DNA of 64,000 nucleotides from assembly GCA_946406115.1 (NCBI GenBank), contig OX291543.1, positions 33,630,815-33,694,814 of the forward strand, in the 5' to 3' direction. The notes under the pieces were generated by a model that was given only the letters and a program-made list of their open reading frames with translations, did no database searches and was not told the origin of the DNA. This stretch comes from Apoda limacodes. Taxonomy: Eukaryota > Arthropoda > Insecta > Lepidoptera > Limacodidae. Positions 10,626-20,587 of the stretch are shown here, in pieces; the first letter of the stretch is position 1, and every line of letters begins with the position of its first letter. The translations under genes and the position numbers were made by a program.

Positions 10626-11841
10626 AGTCGCATAACGAGAGGCAGACGCTGAGACCATTTCCGTCACATTGAAATATGTAATAGTAGATTGTTGCACCGA
10701 GCAGAAAATAATGTTAGCTTTGAAGTTTGTGTATAAAATAGCTGCGACATACGGATGGATGGCTATGGCGAAATTATAAGTGTTCCTTGGTTTTCTATGA
10801 CACCTTAAAACGCAAGTTAAAATAAAAAAGATCTTGAAGTAATTGAGAAGTAACTGTCATAATAGAAATACTTAAAGAAGTATTTTTTTTCTGAAGCTTT
10901 ATAACCTTTGTTAAAGAGTTCACTTTTACTGCGTTCACTAGAAGAATCAATTTTAACAAATTCTGTTTTCAATAGGTGCCGTTTTTTTGCTTTCATTGAA
11001 GATTAACATTTATAAAGTTCCTTGATAGTTGGAAAAAATATTCCTAATGCAAAAATCTGCGAATAGCGTTACAAGAAATTTGAAACAGACTAAGTGCTGT
11101 GGAAATTGAAACATACGTTCAGCAATGTATTCTATATATTTACGTAAAAAAACTCAATTTTCTGTATATTGCATTTATATAGTCATCTAAGTAAAATATA
11201 GTTTTCCTTTAATATTGTTTTCCTAATGTAAGTTCTCTCACGCGCTCGCCAGGTCTCTTCTGACCCTCAATGATAATTTCTGGGCCGTTAATTGACTAGA
11301 GTGCTCTGAGAGGGAGTAATACATATAACAAACGGTAATTTGTTTTTCAAGGCATCTTGAAGCAATCAAGCGAAAAGTAAACCGAGAAAATATCCTACAG
11401 TTTTTCCCCATATTGACGTATTCCCCTGTTTCCTCTCTAGCTGTTATTTGTTCATGTTTCACAATCACTATTTCGATATGTTTTGTTTTTTTTTTGATAT
11501 GTCATCCCTATAATTAATAGGGCCATGTGAAAGTCCAAATAATTGCCCCTTTTATTATGACATCTTCAGATGTGCGCTGTACAAATATGTAATTTCAATA
11601 AACAAAACATATCGACACAGACTAATTCATAACCTTTCAGAAAAAGAAATTTCTATTTAATTTGAAGGAGAAAATTAGGGAATATGATACCCTGATTTTG
11701 ATCACTGAGGCTAAGTAAAATCACCCAAAGGTGCAGCAGTCCCTATCGCACATTGGTATCTTGGGCCTGGTCCTAGCTTGACTACAAATGTTTTTGAAGT
11801 ACCTATTTCTGTATTCGCTTGGTTTGGATATAACCTATAAC
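10626..11841. other. No gene seen
   Basis: AT-rich sequence with only chance open frames (for example 11238-11468 on minus). No repeat family was recognised up to the RTE target site. Confidence 0.55.
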
Positions 11842-11858
11842 CACTAAAAAAATGAAGG
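11842..11858. repeat. Target-site duplication of the RTE element, left copy
   Basis: 'cactaaaaaaatgaagg' here is identical to 14695-14711. The two copies flank the RTE LINE exactly, so they are read as its 17-bp target-site duplication. Confidence 0.9.
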
Positions 11859-11989
11859 CTTCTTCTTTGCTCATTCCCACTTTATGTGGGGTCGGCTCTC
11901 TTAATACACTTGCGCCAAAACATTCTGTCCTGGGTTGTCAGTATATTACTTTTTCTTAGGGTCTTGGTTATACTGGTCCACTAGGTAAA

Positions 11990-13161
11990 AAGTGGTCGTC
12001 CTCCTTCTACTCAGGACTGGTGTGTTATCAGGGCAATGGATGATAGCCGTATTGGTTGAACTATGGCTGAACCCGCATTCCAAGTACTCTGTTATGGATC
12101 GGCTCACCCTGAGCCCCGCGTTTTCCGAAGCATTAATCCATAAAGAAAGTTTACTTTGTAGTTCGATTGGATTTTTGGTTCTCAGGGCTATGTCATCTGC
12201 ATAGAGTAGATTTCAGAGTCATGGCCCTTGGATGTCCTTCGTTATCATGTCCATCACTAGATTAAAAAACAAGGGGCTGAGGGCGGAGACCTGATGAACA
12301 CCCACTTTCACTTTAAATTCTTGGCTAAGACCGACTGGTATCTATCTTTATGATGCGTGGTTATAATATATATCTTGTATTGAATCTGTGTAGCATTCAG
12401 GGAGACGTTGTGCTCTGAGAGCTCGCCAGACTAATTGTCGGGGAATCCGGTCAAAAGCCTTCTCCAGGTCTATGATTATTAGATGCAGATCTTCTTGGTT
12501 CAGGCGGTGCTTGTTTGTTAGTATTCTTACCGCCTGTATTGCATCGGTTGTTGATTAAGAGAGTGTAAAGTCAAATTAATTATGGGTTATTGATGACAAA
12601 TGTTAAATGCGCCGCTTTATTATGCGCTCCCATATTTTGAATGTGTGAGATTTTATTCCCCTGTAATTTCCGCATTGAGTCAAGTCGCCCTTACGTTTGT
12701 TTTTAAAACGAAATTAAATGGCAAAGACGCCAGGATTCCGGCATCGCCCTATTTGCAAGTATTATATTAAGGACTCTTGTCAGCGATTCAAATCCAATTG
12801 GGCCAAGCCCAAGGATTTCGTCGGGGCCTATGGCTTTGCGGTTTTTCATCTTACCCACGCCTGCTTTTGCTTCGTTAAGCTTGATCTCTTTGACTGGCCC
12901 TTCGACAAGTGGCAGGGGTTCCATTTCTTTGCTTGGGTACTCTTCATTCATCAACTCCTTGTAATATTCATACCACCTATTGTTTATGTCGTTATTCACT
13001 GTCAAGAGCCTTTGGGATTTACTTTTGATATATTTGTGTCTTTTTATATCTTGAGTTGCTCTATGTTTATTTTTGGCAAGTTGAAAAATCTCAGCATGCG
13101 ACTCTGCGGCTTCCATTTGACTACAAAAAAAATATCTAGCCTTTGCTCTGCCCTGCGCCAT
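11990..13161 (-). pseudogene. RTE reverse transcriptase region
   Basis: The open part 13161-12703 has the RTE linker ('RYFFCSQMEAAESHAEIF...RHKYIKSK', 'NRWYEYYKELMNEE') and RT start 'KMKNRKAIGPDEI'. Downstream in shifted frames are 'GDLTQCGNYRGIKSHTFKIW' and 'ERIIKRRI', then near 12.2-12.3 kb 'QVSALSPLFFNLVMDM' and 'LLYADDIAL'. These are the family's GNYRGIKL, GSALSPFLFNLVMD and ADD motifs. RT would prime on nicked DNA. At least three frames and internal stops are involved. Confidence 0.88.
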
Positions 13162-13588
13162 GCCTGTTTTCGATGCAACTTTAGAGTTTTGTAATGGACA
13201 CGATCACTTTCCTGCTCTGATTACTGCCATGATTTGAAAGCAAGCTTTTTATTTCTTAGTGCATCCCTGACCTCTTCTTTTCACCAAGTCGGGTCCTTGC
13301 GGTGCTGACAACTTCTTTTGTTATTCCCGTTTACTACTTGCCACAAAATTTTACCAATTTCTATTTTTTCACATCTCATCTGCAGTGGCGTAGAGGTTTT
13401 CATATCCTCTTATAGGTATTTTTACAGCTCTACTAGTAGCTTGTCACCCTTTGACCCAGTGAGTTTTATCCATTTTATTCGAGCTGTCCGATCTATAGTC
13501 TTTTTTAAAGGTTTAGGTTAATGAATACACCTTCCGGGAGTCTATTTTAAGCAGTTAGTGATTCATAAAAGATAACTTAACTAATAAG

Positions 13589-14215
13589 TTACTTAAATTT
13601 GAAGTTGCTTCTTACATTACGATTAGCCAGGATAAAGTCACTTTTGTAGGTTATTAGGTACTCATCTATGTTTTGGAACTGGGTGTTGATCGAGGTTAAG
13701 TTATGTCGTGAGTAGAATTCCAGAATGCTTACTCCCCTGCTTATTTTCAGTGCCAAACCCATATCCTCCATGGACAACCCCATAAGTGTTATTGTATTAA
13801 GTGTAGGTGTAGGTCACCTAGAATGAATTTAGTTCTTTCTGACGGTGGTTCGTCGAATTCTTCGCAAAACGATTCCTTTTCTAATCCTGTGCATCCTGTC
13901 TAAGGTGCGTACGCGCAAACAATGTTTGTGGTAGGCTGATTATCTAAAGCAATTAAGACGGCTGTTTTCCTATCAACATTTGCGATTCTGTGTCTGAAGT
14001 GATTGTCGAGTATAATTCTCACGCCATACCTTTTTTTATTTGTTTCGTAGTAGACCAGTTGGGATTTTTGGACTTTGCACCCTTTCAGTGCGTCTCTTGA
14101 ATACAGCATATGTTTATGTTTCTCCTTTTCAGGGTTTTAGCAAGTTCTTGACTGCGTCCAGTAAGGGTTCCCAAATTCCACGTCTCCATTCTGATTTTAT
14201 ATGTAAGCTACAAAC
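13589..14215 (-). pseudogene. RTE AP endonuclease region
   Basis: The N-terminal block on minus from about 14205 reads 'METWNLGTLTGRSQELAKTL', then 'NICCIQETH', stop, 'KGAKS'. RTE proteins have Trp at the stop position, so this is a TGG to TGA change. Next (14109-13900) comes 'YGVRIILDNHFRHRIANVD' and 'NIVCAYAP'. A later piece at 13783-13589 covers the C-terminal part with 'EDMGLA' and 'NRNVRSNFKF'. Together they show a decayed LINE AP endonuclease that would nick the insertion target. Confidence 0.88.
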
Positions 14216-14239
14216 ATTGGTTTTTGTGAATTTTGCCAT

Positions 14240-14694
14240 CGCTTGGGGGGGGACGCCCTAGCATTATTCGCATCGACAATGCTAGCTTCGCTTCTGGGGT
14301 ACGCCCTAGCATTTATATCCATATCTCTTGCTTGGTGATTCATATTAGGAGAATGGTTTTTTGGCTATGGTTTTACGGCCGGTTGCCACCTGACGCCAAG
14401 GTTGTAACTCTCGCGGAGGGCTTGGGAGCCGCCTTTGACCATACAGTTCATCCGCCGCCATCCCTACTGCGTGTCCCAACCTGGACGAGCAGTACGCCCG
14501 CAACCTTGTATCTCAATATGTCGAAGCTTACGGGCGAAGTTTGATAGCGGAGTGTCCATCTCCGGCCTTGTGGTCCACGGGAGGCATTTTATTTCCATTC
14601 TACCCTCCTGGCCAGCTATTGCTTGCCTGGGATAGCACTTCCCTATCCGCCACCTGGGGACGCGGTCTCTATAGAATAAGACTAAGCCCCTAAA
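14240..14694 (-). other. 5' leader of the RTE element
   Basis: GC-richer than the surroundings. On minus it contains 'ggtggcggatagggaagtgc' and 'gaccacaaggccgg', sequence I associate with the untranslated leader of lepidopteran RTE elements. Open frames on both strands here (14233-14697) are non-coding by context. It presumably carried the internal promoter; this is inference. Confidence 0.65.
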
Positions 14695-14711
14695 CACTAA
14701 AAAAATGAAGG
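14695..14711. repeat. Target-site duplication of the RTE element, right copy
   Basis: Exact 17-bp match to 11842-11858. The base outside each copy differs (c on the left side, a here), so the duplication is limited to 17 bp. Confidence 0.9.
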
Positions 14712-14775
14712 AAAAACTACAATTTCTGACATTTATTTTTGTATATAAGTTTTTAAATTTACGCGTTCCATTACT

Positions 14776-14955
14776 AATTTAAAAATAATAAAACGGGATT
14801 AAACGCGTCATTTGGCAAAACAACTTTTTCCCGACATTTCGGCTGGGTTACACCAGCCTTGGTCACGGGTAGACTAGCGGTGCGCGGCGTCGTCGGCTTC
14901 GAGTGGACGCGTCCTGTTGAACTACCCTCACCTTGTCTTTATAATTGTCAAAATC
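14776..14955 (-). repeat. Penelope terminal repeat, inverted left copy
   Basis: Reverse complement of 15801-15982, sharing 'ttggcaaaa' (inverted), 'gacatttcggctgggttaca' and 'ccaccttgtctttataattg'-like blocks with scattered mismatches (for example 'ctagcggtgcgcgg' against 'ctggcgttgcgcgg'). The differences suggest the insertion is not recent. Confidence 0.9.
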
Positions 14956-15004
14956 AAAATACGTTTTACATATGAAATGGGAAAGTTAACGTTCACTGGG
15001 ATTC

Positions 15005-15900
15005 TTAGATGTTAAATTGAATGTAAGGGAAGATGGCTCCCTGGGGCATACTGTATATCGGAAGCCCACACATACGGACAGATACCTGAACGCCTCCTCG
15101 GATCATCACCCAAGTCACCTACAATCAGTTGTGACGTCTTTGACGAACCGAGCTCATGACCTTTGTGACCCTGAACATTTAGATACTAAGCTGGCACACG
15201 TTCAGGAGGCACTTAAGAAAAACGGATACAAAACGAGTAGAAGAAGTTCAGGTCGCCGTAACACACGTACGAAGAATCCAGAGTTAAGCAGACAGCCAGC
15301 GTCCATGCCCTATATCAAAGGAGTAACGGATAAAATGAGATCGCTTTTGAATAAATTCTCCATTAAGACGGTATATGTTCCATACTCTAAAATTGAACAG
15401 CAGGTGCGCACGCCAAAGGACGTAATCCCGTACCAAACACCAGGTGTCTACAAAATTGACTGTAGCTGCGGCAGTTCTTACATTGGCCAGACCAAACGCA
15501 CAATTGCGGACAGGGTCAAAGAACATATTGCTGCTGTAAAGAATTGCCAGACGACAAAATCAGCTATAGCAGAACATTTCCAACTACTGGATTGAGCTCC
15601 ACCAGCCTAAGGTTTTATCCACCGGTCGCCAATATTACCGTAAATTGGTACGCGAAGCGATTGAAATAAAAAAGCATAAGAACTTCAATCGTGAGGTTGG
15701 ATACAAACTGTCGCCTGCATGGAATCCAGTCATAGGAAAATACAGCTCTCGAGTTTTACCAACGAACGCACCCGAGGACACCGTTAGTGTTGTGTGTAGT
15801 GATTTTGACAATTATAAAGACAAGGTGAGGGTAGTTCAACAGGACGCCTCCACTCGAAGCCGACGACGCCGCGCAACGCCAGTCTACCCGTGACCAAGGC
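15005..15900 (+). pseudogene. Penelope polyprotein C-terminus: RT end plus GIY-YIG endonuclease
   Basis: The frame opens upstream of the first Met with '[18 protein letters not shown]', then '[20 protein letters not shown]', the conserved end of Penelope RT. After a basic linker ('[20 protein letters not shown]') comes '[20 protein letters not shown]' with '[16 protein letters not shown]'. This is the GIY-YIG nuclease core (GVY, YIG, R and H/E region) preceded by Penelope's CCHC-like cysteines. A stop at 15593-15595 is a frameshift; the rest (KLVREAIEIKKHKNFNRE, WNPVI) continues in another frame to 15893 and reads into the terminal repeat. It would cleave target DNA during insertion. Confidence 0.92.
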
Positions 15901-15982
15901 TGGTGTAACCCAGCCGAAACGTCGAGAAAAAGGTATTTTGCCAAATGACGCGTTTAATCCCGTTTTATTATTTTTAAATTTA
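15801..15982 (+). repeat. Penelope terminal repeat, right copy
   Basis: Starts at 'gattttgacaattataaag', encodes the last codons of the polyprotein, and ends in 'cccgttttattatttttaaa'. Matches the inverted copy at 14776-14955. Confidence 0.9.
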
Positions 15983-16279
15983 TTTTTGTATGTTGGGTAT
16001 TTATGTCACTTGTAACAATATTGACAAATACATAACCATTTTAATAGTTGTTGTATACCAACGGGTATTTACAAAAAAAAACCATTTTCGTAAATTCATA
16101 TCAAATATTGCGAGGTTGTAAAAAAACACAGAATAAAAATGTTAAAATAACTTTCTTTTATTTCAGTACCCCAAGCTATCTCTGTGTCAAAAAATCAAAC
16201 CAATTGTTAAAGGATTAGTACTCCTTGTCGTAACTTATAGTCAATAGTATTTTAATTTCAAAACATTTCTTTTATAATT
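15983..16279. other. No gene seen
   Basis: AT-rich flank between the Penelope copy and a LINE-B remnant; nothing recognised. Confidence 0.5.
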
Positions 16280-16800
16280 AAATACGGAGTTTCTATTCCT
16301 TGGAAAGACACTGTTAAAAACCTGGGTATACTTATCGATCAAACACTATCTTGGTGTCCACAAAAAAAGAAAGTTTGCAAAAAGGTGGAAAACAAGCTTA
16401 CGGTCCGTCTAATAGTAAGCGGTCACCGCAACAGCAGGTTGCGCACCAGTTCCCATTAAAATCTTCTGCGTATTTTCAATTATACTGGTGCTAGTTATCC
16501 TAACCTTATCGAGGAGCAGCTTAATAAATTTGAGCGACTTCAGAACCTCTGCATTAGCTTCTTATTTGATATGTAAGTACGACCATATTTCCGAATTCAG
16601 ATAAAAGCTCAAATGGTTCCTAATTCTAATTCGTCAGGATAATCAAGTGTTCTTTCTTCCGTACATAGTCCTGTTCAATCCAAACATACCGGTATACTAA
16701 AAGAAACGTTTCAATTTTATCAGAAATACTTCTCTTCAAGAGACGACGAATTGGATGCTAAGAACTCTTTTACATTGTTAACAATTATACAATGATTCTT
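16280..16800 (+). mobile_element. LINE-B post-RT remnant with an embedded LINE-A tail
   Basis: The plus strand encodes, over several frames, 'VKNLGILIDQTLSWC', 'NYTGASYPNLIEEQLNKFER' and 'LQNLCISFLFDM', matching the post-RT region of LINE-B. At 16384-16432 a piece with 'acaagcttacggtccgtct' and 'taagcggtcaccgcaac' is the reverse complement of the LINE-A 3' end, so LINE-A sequence lies inside the older LINE-B scrap. Heavily degraded. Confidence 0.7.
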
Positions 16801-17524
16801 AGTCTGTAAATCTATTAGAGATTGTAGAACGCTCTACATATAGAAGAAAAAAGGGCAATATTTAAAACTCTTATTATTTCTTATTACCTGAAACAAAAAT
16901 AACATCACTACCAATATTAGTTTATATACATTAACTTATACGTAATATATATTATAAATATATTCATAATACATGTATGTTTATATATTTACTTATATTT
17001 TTATATACATTATTCATTACTTATATGTTATTTATGTGTACATATTTATACATTATTGTATAATATATATATTTGTATATAACTGTATCGACACACACCT
17101 ACTATACTATGTTATTTTGTAATTTGTAATTATAATATAACCGACAGTTTACAGAAAGAGAACAAACAACCGTAACTAATAATTGTAGGTAATAACGATA
17201 TATAACAAATATCGAAGTGTTTTTCCCACCAATCAGAAGAAAAGTAAAATGTAGTCAGTATCAATATCTGCGAGATTCTGATGTGCCGATGTGGCACCCT
17301 CTATGTTGTGTTTCGTCTAACAAATGTTCATGCAAATATCTAAACATCCAAACTTTAACATTTATAAATATACGTAGTAGCGTCTATTACATTTTCTTTG
17401 CTTTGCTTAGGTTATCAACTAAGGGGTTGTTTTCACTGGTTTTAAAATGTTTTCAGGAATCGTTTTATTTTTGACCTGTACCTGTCGTTTTGGAGTCAAA
17501 ATTATTAAAACACATATTTTACAC
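16801..17524. other. No gene seen
   Basis: Very AT-rich (for example 16920-17070, mostly A/T with 'tatata' runs). The open frame at 17217-17474 has no recognisable domain. Confidence 0.55.
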
Positions 17525-18594
17525 ATGAATGCGCCAATGTTTTTCGAGTGCACGTATGTATGTATTTCGCTTTGCAGCCTAAAAGGCTTGATGGATTTTA
17601 GCGTGAGAGGCGTCGTTAGATGCGTCTCAATTGTGGAAGTGAAACTGGGTACCTTCATAAAATTCTAAAAAAAAAAAATGGTGGATTTTATGCGATTTGT
17701 TGTGGGGATTAAATATTTTTTTTCAAGACACTCAAGTTTGTATCAAATATAATCAAAATAAAGAGCTTTAAAAGGCGAGTACGAAAATATATAACACTTA
17801 CAATAAAAAATACAAGCCCGAGTAAAAAAAAATAACACTAAGAAGCTGTAAATAAATTAAATAATTAAAAAAACCCGACTGCAAAAACATTAAGGCCCAG
17901 AACAGACGGTAAAACGCAACTGCAACGAAATCCTTTTGAAATTATTGGTTTGAAACTAGTTTCAGACGTTAACCATACACGGCGCAACCTAAATTGTACT
18001 ACAATGTGATGAAATTATTACAATCATTTCAGTTTCTTTGTGAACAGACGCGTGTTAAATGTCTAGCTAAAGTGACGAAGAAGTTTGTGGTTATATTTTT
18101 GTTTTTTTATTGCTTTTCCAATTTCTGCCCATGCTTTTTCAGTGTTGTACAATTGTATTGTACAAGCAAGGATACTTCTTAACATCCAACACAAATTGAA
18201 TGTTTTTATTTTCGTCATCAGCCATTTTGTTGCATCGAAAAAAACCTTCCTTCCTTCCTGAACTCCGGTTTCAATGCGACATGGTTTCAAGTCCATGGCA
18301 TAAACTCAAATGAAACTCAAAAGTTTCTAGGAGATGCAGTTTCATCGCTTTTGCATTCCACCTTATGTCTGGGCCTAAGAACTAAACAGAAATTAAAACA
18401 TATCAAATATTTAACTATAAGCAGGCAGGACTCATTTTATTGCAAGTTCAAATAGTGTACTGATTGCTCACGCTATAGTACCAACTCACACATTTAAGGG
18501 TGCCTAACCGTAAAATGTGTTCCATCTATCTGCTTATAGTTAAAAATTTGGTATGTTTTAATTTCAGTTTAGTTTTTAATGTTTTTGCAGTCCT
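17525..18594 (+). repeat. Repeat Q, copy A, including a long-TIR element at 17874-18594
   Basis: The segments 17525-17873 and 18376-18594 align with 19539-20113. The inner part has long terminal inverted repeats. The left TIR starts at 17874 with 'cccgactgcaaaaacat', then continues after the inserted MITE as 'aactaaacagaaatt' through 'aactataagcagg'. The right TIR is its complement, ending 'gtttttgcagtc' at 18592. Without the 485 bp of MITE plus TSD, the inner element is 236 bp. No protein coding. Confidence 0.82.
17894..18375. mobile_element. Harbinger-type MITE with TAA duplication
   Basis: A 482-bp insertion starting 'ggcccagaacagacgg' and ending with the inverted 'gtctgggcc', flanked by TAA at 17891-17893 and 18376-18378. 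A 3-bp TTA/TAA target duplication with G-rich TIR ends is the hallmark of PIF/Harbinger elements. The internal minus frame 18296-18063 contains 'TEKAWAEIGKAI', reminiscent of a MADF/Myb-like domain of the Harbinger accessory protein, but this is weak. The copy of the host repeat at 19858-20113 lacks the insertion at this point. Confidence 0.85.
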
Positions 18595-19538
18595 CTTTAG
18601 GAGATTAAAACCGTGATGTTATACACATTCGTCTCGTAAATAACGTAATTGGAAGCCCTCTCCACACTCGACAGGCATCTGTTGACCCTTGAGAGTTCAC
18701 AGGTAACTTAATTGGGTAAGGCACTTTGTAGGGTGTGCTGCTTTCTTATTTGATCACTACTCTATAGTACTTACATCAGACGATATAAAAAATACAGTTG
18801 TAAGAGTTCTGATCGTGCTTCATTACTTAGCGTAAGTTTCATAAACTTAGCATTAAACATATTTTCGAGGTTTGGTATTTTTTTAAGATATTAGTTAGGG
18901 GGTCATTATTTAGGGATTAGACTGTAGTGCTAGTGGAGGGTTGTTATAACCCCAGGCTTATTTCCACATCACTTAATGTTTTTTGTTTATCTCAGATACG
19001 TTGTGGCCAAAAACACAAATAAAGTGCGTTTAATAGAAAAAATTAGGTAACCAACGCTGGCTGGTTCGTACTTTGATGGCGCTAGCTTGGTTTTTTACTA
19101 GCGCCGACTCGCCGAGTAATTTTGTTATCGTAATCCAATAACAGTGCGTTTCATTGCCGCGTGCTTATGTATTATGTAGCATCCAATACATACGCGCGCG
19201 GTAATGGAACGTTGGACTTGAAACCGATTCCGAGTCCCAGTGAACGTTCTACTTTAACTTAACTCAGAGACTAAAATTTACACAGTTATAATTATTTTCA
19301 GACACTTACTCGCTTATTAATAGGTGATAGAAGTAATCCTGCTACTAAGAATGTTATTAATAAGTTAAATAGCTACCTATATGTAAAAGTTTTTCTAATA
19401 TCGTTAAAAGAGACGGAAGCCACGATAACATATTGGATTTGTTCTTGTTTGCGATTCCCTGCAGGTAGGTATTTAGAAGATTGAATAATAAGGGAAGTTG
19501 AAAGGTCTTTTTAGCCGACTGCGCCAGAAGGAGGAATA
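18595..19538. other. No gene; stem-loop at 19148-19212
   Basis: Mostly featureless. At 19148-19174 'gtttcattgccgcgtgctta' pairs imperfectly with 'acgcgcgcggtaatggaacg' ending near 19212. Just upstream 'ggcgctag' and 'ctagcgcc' (about 19078-19105) form an 8-bp stem. These look like remnants of small inverted-repeat elements. Confidence 0.5.
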
Positions 19539-20113
19539 TGTTTTTAGAGTGTGTGTATATAAGTATATTTCGTTGGCATGCTCTGCAGCCTAAAATTTAG
19601 TTTTAAAGGCGTCGTTCGATTCGTTATAATTGTGAGAGAGACACTAGGTATATGAATTTAAAACGCTTTAATGTGCAGGAAAAAAAATTTTTTTTCGAGA
19701 CCCTCGGTTTGGGTAACATAATAAAAGGCTTTATAAGGCGAGGACACATATATAAAAGGGTACTTGTACTAAAAAAGTCAAGCGTGAGTAAACAAAATTA
19801 GAAAAAAAAAACACCAGCAAGCTGTGAATAAAAATAAATAATTAAATAAATAAAAAAACTCGACTCTTAAAACATGAATACTAAACAGAAATGAAATCAT
19901 ACCCAATATTTACCTATGAGCAGGTGGGACTTATTTCAATGCAAGTACAAATAGTGTACAAATTGCGCACGCTATAGTACCTAGTTACAAATAGTGTACA
20001 AATTGCGCACGCTATAGTACCTAGTTGGGCACCTTAAAATGAGTTCCGTCTGCTTATAGTTTAATATTTGGTATTTTAATTTCAGTTTAGTTCTTAATGT
20101 TATTGCAATCGGG
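19539..20113 (+). repeat. Repeat Q, copy B, with intact long-TIR element at 19858-20113
   Basis: Aligns with 17525-18594 minus the MITE. TIRs: 'ctcgactcttaaaacatg' at the left, the complement 'ttattgcaatcggg' at the right, and inner 'actaaacagaaatg' against 'atttcagtttagtt'. It corresponds to the uninterrupted site for the Harbinger MITE in copy A. Confidence 0.8.
19946..20025. repeat. Perfect 40-bp tandem duplication
   Basis: The unit starting 'tacaaatagtgtacaaattg' and ending 'ctatagtacctagt' occurs twice in a row, at 19946-19985 and 19986-20025. Copy A (around 18450) has a single unit. Confidence 0.95.
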
Positions 20114-20587
20114 TTTTTTATTTATTAATTTTTTTGGCAGCAGATAAAAACAAAGGTTCATTGATAAAACTTTTTGGATTTATTGAAGATTTCACACTCC
20201 AACCTACATAATTTCAAAATATGGAGCTCTCTTAAGGTCAAAGAGACAGGCACACAACGTAACAACGTAGACTTGTTAGTATATCTCTCTCTGCTTCTCT
20301 GTATGGGTCTGGTTGTCTCAGTAAGAGTGCCGCGTTTTCCAGATCGTCGTTTCTGCTGCTGAACTTTCGTTTCCCATCGTTTTTCGATTCAATGGCCTTT
20401 GTGGCCTGTACATTGGCGTATAACAAATTGATCTTATTAGGGTTCGGTTTTGCCCTTTTAGGGCAAGGAACCCTTAATATAGAGTACCTGTAACATACTG
20501 TGATATGTCTATGCTTAAATAAATATCATTTTTTATTTTTAGCAATATATGCATAGCAAATAACAAATAGAAAAATAACCGGTTTGT
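20114..20587. other. No gene; repeat scrap at 20435-20480
   Basis: Holds a short 'gggttcggttttgcccttt' and 'gggcaaggaacccttaa' inverted pair typical of the 'gggttccgta' repeats. The open frames 20174-20426 overlap on both strands and show no domain. Confidence 0.5.

Larger units (their letters stand above)
11859..14694 (-). mobile_element. RTE-clade LINE, near full length, 17-bp TSD
   Basis: Minus-strand element of 2,836 bp. In order it has a GC-richer 5' leader (14694 to about 14240), AP endonuclease (about 14215-13589), linker and RT (13161 to about 11990), and a 3' end encoding the typical 'ADPT' region followed by a short 'agaagaag' tail. Flanking 17-bp direct repeats mark the insertion. 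RTE elements are usually a little over 3 kb, so some internal sequence is lost; the RT palm in particular is broken. Stops and frameshifts make it inactive. Intact flanks suggest a fairly simple, not too ancient insertion. Confidence 0.92.
14776..15982 (+). mobile_element. Penelope-like element, 5'-truncated, between inverted terminal repeats
   Basis: A roughly 180-bp repeat at 14776-14955 is found again, inverted, at 15801-15982. Between them is the C-terminal part of a Penelope polyprotein: the last RT segment, a linker and a GIY-YIG endonuclease. Penelope-like elements are known for terminal repeats (pLTRs) in direct or inverted arrangement and for 5' truncation; the sequence shows both. 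The RT catalytic core is absent, so the copy cannot move by itself. Confidence 0.92.

Noticed and set aside
14233..14697. Several overlapping open frames in GC-rich sequence
   Set aside because: This is the RTE leader. The frames appear on both strands with no conserved protein.
15284..15526. Minus-strand 80-codon frame within the Penelope element
   Set aside because: Antisense of the GIY-YIG coding region on plus, which is clearly the real frame.
17994..18296. Open frames in the Harbinger MITE as a complete transposase or MADF gene
   Set aside because: Only a short motif resembles a MADF domain; the element is 482 bp and non-autonomous. Kept only as supporting evidence for the element class.
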